Origin: Mediterraneibacter gnavus ATCC 29149
GTDB lineage: Bacteria; Bacillota; Clostridia; Lachnospirales; Lachnospiraceae
DNA length: 64,000 nt
Reading direction: 5' to 3'
NCBI RefSeq assembly: GCF_008121495.1
Contig: NZ_CP043051.1
Span: 1,357,001-1,421,000 of the forward strand
The notes beneath the pieces are model-generated. The model was not told the DNA's origin, did not search any database, and worked only from the letters and a program-made list of their open reading frames with translations. A program made the position numbers and the translations under genes. Numbering within the stretch: the first letter of the stretch is position 1; each line of letters opens with the position of its first letter. Below, one piece after another: positions 63,067 to 64,000 of this stretch.

Positions 63067-63282
63067 AGTAACTTTTACGGAGTTACTGTTCCCACCAATC
63101 TCCACCTATCCATGCGCAATCGTCGTGCTTGCGCACTCCAGTACCGCACTTCGTGCTAGATTGCTTATGTATGGGCGGTGACTGGTTCCACCAGATGTTA
63201 AATATAGATTCTTTGCCTTACATGCAAGCATGACGGTTCAGAACCTATATTTAACATCCGGTGTGAACAGTAACTTTTACGG
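63067..63282. repeat. 216-bp structured intergenic repeat
   Basis: Bounded by a 14-base direct repeat, AGTAACTTTTACGG, at 63067-63080 and 63269-63282. Inside the ends are inverted repeats AGTTACTGTTC (63081) and GAACAGTAACT (63265). A second hairpin has perfect 14-base arms GATGTTAAATATAG (63194-63207) and CTATATTTAACATC (63245-63258). The central part holds short hairpins around GTGCTTGCGCAC. No ORF. It looks like a mobile intergenic repeat or a structured RNA. Confidence 0.7.
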
Positions 63283-63593
63283 AAAAATTTATAACATATT
63301 CATGGAAATTTAATTGTGTCCCAACAAAATTTCAAGTATAATAAAACCAATCTTGAAAGGAATCCCTTTCAGTTTTCAAATATGGCATAAGAGGCCATTC
63401 AAAAATAATTTCCAAATAAACGCACAGAAAAGATGGATAAGACGTTACCGTGCATAGTAACAAGAGAATAGATGGAGTTTGTCTGTATTTGCGATTGTGA
63501 AACATCGTGTCAAAAGATATAATAAAATTAAGAATACAGTTACATGCTCATCGAAATCTTCTGAATTCCATCAGAAACCAAGGAGGAGCATGT
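63283..63593 (+). other. Intergenic region before second Rpn gene
   Basis: About 310 bases with no convincing ORF. A short hairpin (TGAAAGG / CCTTTCA) lies near 63353. The rest is AT-rich with the Rpn promoter near the end. Confidence 0.4.
63495..63523 (+). promoter_or_regulatory. Sigma-70-type promoter for second Rpn gene
   Basis: TTGTGA at 63495-63500, a 17-base spacer and TATAAT at 63518-63523, 71 bases before the start codon. Confidence 0.65.
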
Positions 63594-64000
63594 ATGAAGA
63601 AGGAAAAAACAACACAATTTTTAATGAAGCCAAAAGTAGATTTCTGTTTTAAAGAGCTGATGGAAGATGAAGAGGTGCGCAACGCATTTCTGGCGGCGGT
63701 ACTTGGAATTGATCTGGGAGAAATCGTTGAGAGCAGGATTTTGCCGTCCCATTTGCGCCAGAAGGATAAAGATGATAAGTTGGGAATTTTGGATGTACGG
63801 GTTTTGTTAAATAACAAGGAGCAGATTGACATTGAAATTCAGGTGACAGCTAGTGAATACTGGGCAGAACGCACGTTGTTCTATCTGGGGAAGATGTTTA
63901 CCGATCAATTAAAACCAGGAGAAGACTATCAGAAATTAGAAAAATGTATTCATATCGGGATTTTGAATTTTACCATGTTTGAAGATGAAGAATATTACTC
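63594..64000 (+). CDS. Rpn-family PD-(D/E)XK nuclease, 3' partial
   Basis: The first 135 residues or so of a gene that runs off the window. LMKPKVDFCFKELMEDEEVRNAFLAAVLG at the start and LGILDVRVLLNNKEQIDIEIQV near residue 65 give the Rpn nuclease core, with the D...ExQ pattern. It is a divergent paralogue of the complete Rpn gene at 17435. AAGGAGGAGC precedes the ATG. The C-terminal part cannot be assessed. Confidence 0.87.
   Translation, partial: MKKEKTTQFLMKPKVDFCFKELMEDEEVRNAFLAAVLGIDLGEIVESRILPSHLRQKDKDDKLGILDVRVLLNNKEQIDIEIQVTASEYWAERTLFYLGKMFTDQLKPGEDYQKLEKCIHIGILNFTMFEDEEYY

Overview
The window looks like a chromosomal segment of a gut-type Firmicute, most likely Lachnospiraceae. This is inferred from gene content: a glgC/glgD pair, a class B sortase with an SPQTG-type substrate, a CpsB/CpsD (PHP phosphatase/BY-kinase) pair, DUF6472 next to maf, an atpBEFHAGDC operon, and Rpn-type and AAA-ATPase-like genes. 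Nearly all genes lie on the plus strand. No rRNA, tRNA or CRISPR array was recognised.

Region 1 (1-17.2 kb) is a cell-surface polysaccharide locus. It holds glycosyltransferases, a Wzy-like polymerase, a Wzx-like flippase, a CDP-glycerol pair (TagD-like cytidylyltransferase and TagF-like transferase), a complete CMP-sialic acid set (neuD, neuB, neuA, neuC), a candidate sialyltransferase, and a UDP-N-acetyl-L-fucosamine set (capE, capF, capG). The first 13 kb or so is strikingly AT-rich compared with what follows, which suggests an acquired cassette joined to resident genes near capE/capF. Region 2 (17.4-21.4 kb) has an Rpn-family nuclease and a 936-residue chimera that joins a truncated AAA-ATPase-like domain to a NeuD-like acyltransferase and a NahK-like sugar kinase. 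Region 3 (21.4-27.0 kb) carries the capsule regulatory genes (YveK/Wzz, CpsB, CpsD). They are interleaved with a sortase, an LCP ligase, a VanZ protein and a sortase substrate, which points to coordinated attachment of polysaccharide and protein to the cell wall.

Region 4 (27.1-31.2 kb) is glgB plus a two-gene RloA/RloB-type putative defence pair (ATPase and Toprim-like protein). Region 5 (31.5-45.1 kb) is a glycan-use island: GH2, GH78 alpha-L-rhamnosidase, GPH symporter, a domain-permuted membrane-anchored GH3, a small membrane protein, an AgrC/AgrA-like two-component system and galM. Region 6 (45.2-53.4 kb) has glgC-glgD on the minus strand and a mixed housekeeping set: an acyltransferase-M20 amidohydrolase fusion, a cytoplasmic Cu/Zn SOD-like protein with an unusual Arg replacement, yaaA, an HD phosphohydrolase, maf, a DUF6472 protein and a YgjP-type metallopeptidase. 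A palindromic 167-bp MITE-like repeat lies between the last two. Region 7 (53.5-63.1 kb) has an AlbA/Schlafen-type ATP-binding protein with an internal 21-bp tandem repeat, a DUF2238-like membrane protein, and the full F1Fo ATP synthase operon. In that operon atpB seems to use an ACG codon where ATG is expected, and the c subunit lacks two Na+-ligand side chains. The window ends with a structured intergenic repeat and the start of a second Rpn gene.

The best candidates for something not yet described are the AAA/acyltransferase/kinase chimera, the acyltransferase-amidohydrolase fusion, the small convergent membrane ORF at 21375-21491, and the two structured repeats.
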